DNA from: Streptomyces maremycinicus
GTDB taxonomy: Bacteria > Actinomycetota > Actinomycetes > Streptomycetales > Streptomycetaceae
NCBI RefSeq assembly: GCF_001184025.1
Contig: NZ_BBYG01000022.1
Coordinates: 62,001-126,000 of the forward strand
Length of the DNA stretch: 64,000 nt
Direction: 5' to 3'
Shown here: in pieces, positions 63,160 through 64,000 of the stretch
Position numbering within the stretch: position 1 is the stretch's first letter
Layout of the letters: each line of letters begins with the position of its first letter
Notes under the pieces: model-generated
What the model was told of the DNA's origin: nothing
The model's input: only the letters and a program-made list of their open reading frames with translations
Databases searched by the model: none
Position numbers and translations under genes: made by a program

Positions 63160-63699
63160 ATGAGCGCCAACGACCCGTTCGCCCGCCTGCCCGAGGCGGC
63201 CTCCTTCACCGTCGTCAGCACGACCGTCACCGACGGCGCCGCCTGGCCCATCGAGCAGCACTCCGGCCTGTCCGGCGTTCCCGGCGGGAAGGACGTCTCC
63301 CCGCAGCTCTCCTGGAGCGGTGCCCCGGAAGACACCAAGAGCTACGCCGTCACCGTCTACGACCCCGACGCCCCCACCGGGTCCGGGTTCTGGCACTGGG
63401 CGGTCGCCGACATCCCCGCCACCGTCACCCGGTTGCCCGAAGGCGCCGGTGACGACACCGGCTCGGGCCTCCCGGAGAACGCCTTCCAACTGCCCAACGA
63501 CGCCCGCGCGGCCCGCTTCGTCGGCGCCGCCCCGCCGGCCGGACACGGCCCGCACCGCTACTTCACCGTGGTGCACGCCCTCGACGTCGAGACCATCGGA
63601 GTCCCCGCCGACGCCACCCCGGCCGTCCTCGGCTTCACCATGGCCGGCCACATCCTCGGCCGCGCGGTACTGACCACCACCGCCGAAACCCCCGCCTGA
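63160..63699 (+). CDS. YbhB/YbcL (PEBP, Raf-kinase-inhibitor-like) protein
   Basis: 179 residues. GKDVSPQLSWSGAPEDTKSY, VTVYDPDAPTGSGFWHWAVA (DPDAP plus HW anion-binding site) and GAAPPAGHGPHRYFTVVHAL (GPHRY) are the PEBP signature. Cytoplasmic, no signal peptide. The family binds phosphorylated or lipid-like ligands; the physiological role in bacteria is unclear. Divergent from the GntR-type regulator. Confidence 0.92.
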   Translation: MSANDPFARLPEAASFTVVSTTVTDGAAWPIEQHSGLSGVPGGKDVSPQLSWSGAPEDTKSYAVTVYDPDAPTGSGFWHWAVADIPATVTRLPEGAGDDTGSGLPENAFQLPNDARAARFVGAAPPAGHGPHRYFTVVHALDVETIGVPADATPAVLGFTMAGHILGRAVLTTTAETPA

Positions 63700-63724
63700 G
63701 GAACGGCCGCGAGGCCCGACGAGG

Positions 63725-64000
63725 TCAGAGGCCGCCCGTGTTGAGCAGTCGGTTGGGGGTGTCGGAGCGGACACCGCGCACCACACCGCGGGTGGCGGTC
63801 CGGTCGAGCCATACATGGACCGCGTCGGCCGTGGCGTGGGGGTGGGCCGACAGGTAGAGCGCGATCACGCCGGTCGCGTGCGGCGCGGCCCAGGACGTCG
63901 CGCCGGTGTCCTCCGTGACCGTGCCGCCGCCGGCGAGGGCGGCGGTCACCTTCTGGCCGGGGGCGTACAGGTCCACGCACCGTCCGTACCCCGAGCCGTA
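63725..64000 (-). CDS. subtilisin-like (S8) serine protease, C-terminal part
   Basis: The frame is open to the right edge, so only about 90 C-terminal residues are visible. YGRCVDLYAPGQKV and DTGATSWAAPHATGVIALYL contain the Ser of the S8 catalytic block (GATSWAAPH, equivalent to GTSMAAPH) with the usual helix after it. The ending RSDTPNRLLNTGGL is typical of secreted Streptomyces peptidases of the S8 family. Asp and His lie outside the window. Confidence 0.88.
   Translation of the reverse strand, partial: YGSGYGRCVDLYAPGQKVTAALAGGGTVTEDTGATSWAAPHATGVIALYLSAHPHATADAVHVWLDRTATRGVVRGVRSDTPNRLLNTGGL

Overview
The window is high-GC actinobacterial DNA, almost certainly from a Streptomyces chromosome. 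Supporting signs are strong G/C at third codon positions, many GTG and TTG starts, GGAGG-type ribosome sites, and typical Streptomyces families (DUF6233, SCO6745-like, SigB/SigF-type sigma factor, PRC-barrel protein). Everything here was read by eye. Family names rest on motifs, not on database searches.

Positions 1-31.8 kb are a defence island. It begins (minus strand) with an alpha/beta-hydrolase translationally coupled to a caspase-NTPase-WD40 protein that runs off the left edge. A 2,111-residue nuclease-STAND protein resembling the Avs antiphage proteins follows. Next is a subtype I-C CRISPR-Cas locus: cas5c-cas8c-cas7c leftward and cas3 rightward, with three arrays totalling 56 recognisable repeats. 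It has no cas1, cas2 or cas4. To its right are a second nuclease-NACHT protein, a PD-(D/E)XK-like protein and two unrecognised proteins. A roughly 285-bp structured repeat occurs three times (5.33, 12.31 and 23.42 kb), always in the same orientation. It brackets first the large STAND gene and then the whole CRISPR locus. I regard this element and the covarying CRISPR repeats as the most novel signals in the window.

Positions 32-51 kb are accessory DNA in decay. They hold genes broken by frameshifts or an in-frame TAG, a HEPN-like protein with a partner, a GHKL ATPase fused to a nuclease-like domain, a monooxygenase/TetR pair, a DNA ligase remnant, and an integrase-HTH-cysteine-cluster protein operon with small genes typical of integrated elements. 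The giant genes of the defence island are intact, so the breakage is local.

Positions 52-64 kb look like ordinary chromosome: a small membrane protein, a PRC-barrel protein with a strong terminator, a stress-type sigma factor, an oxidoreductase, MerR and HEAT-repeat proteins, an LD-carboxypeptidase, TetR/DUF1772 and GntR/PEBP divergent pairs with visible palindromic operators, and an S8 protease that runs off the right edge.
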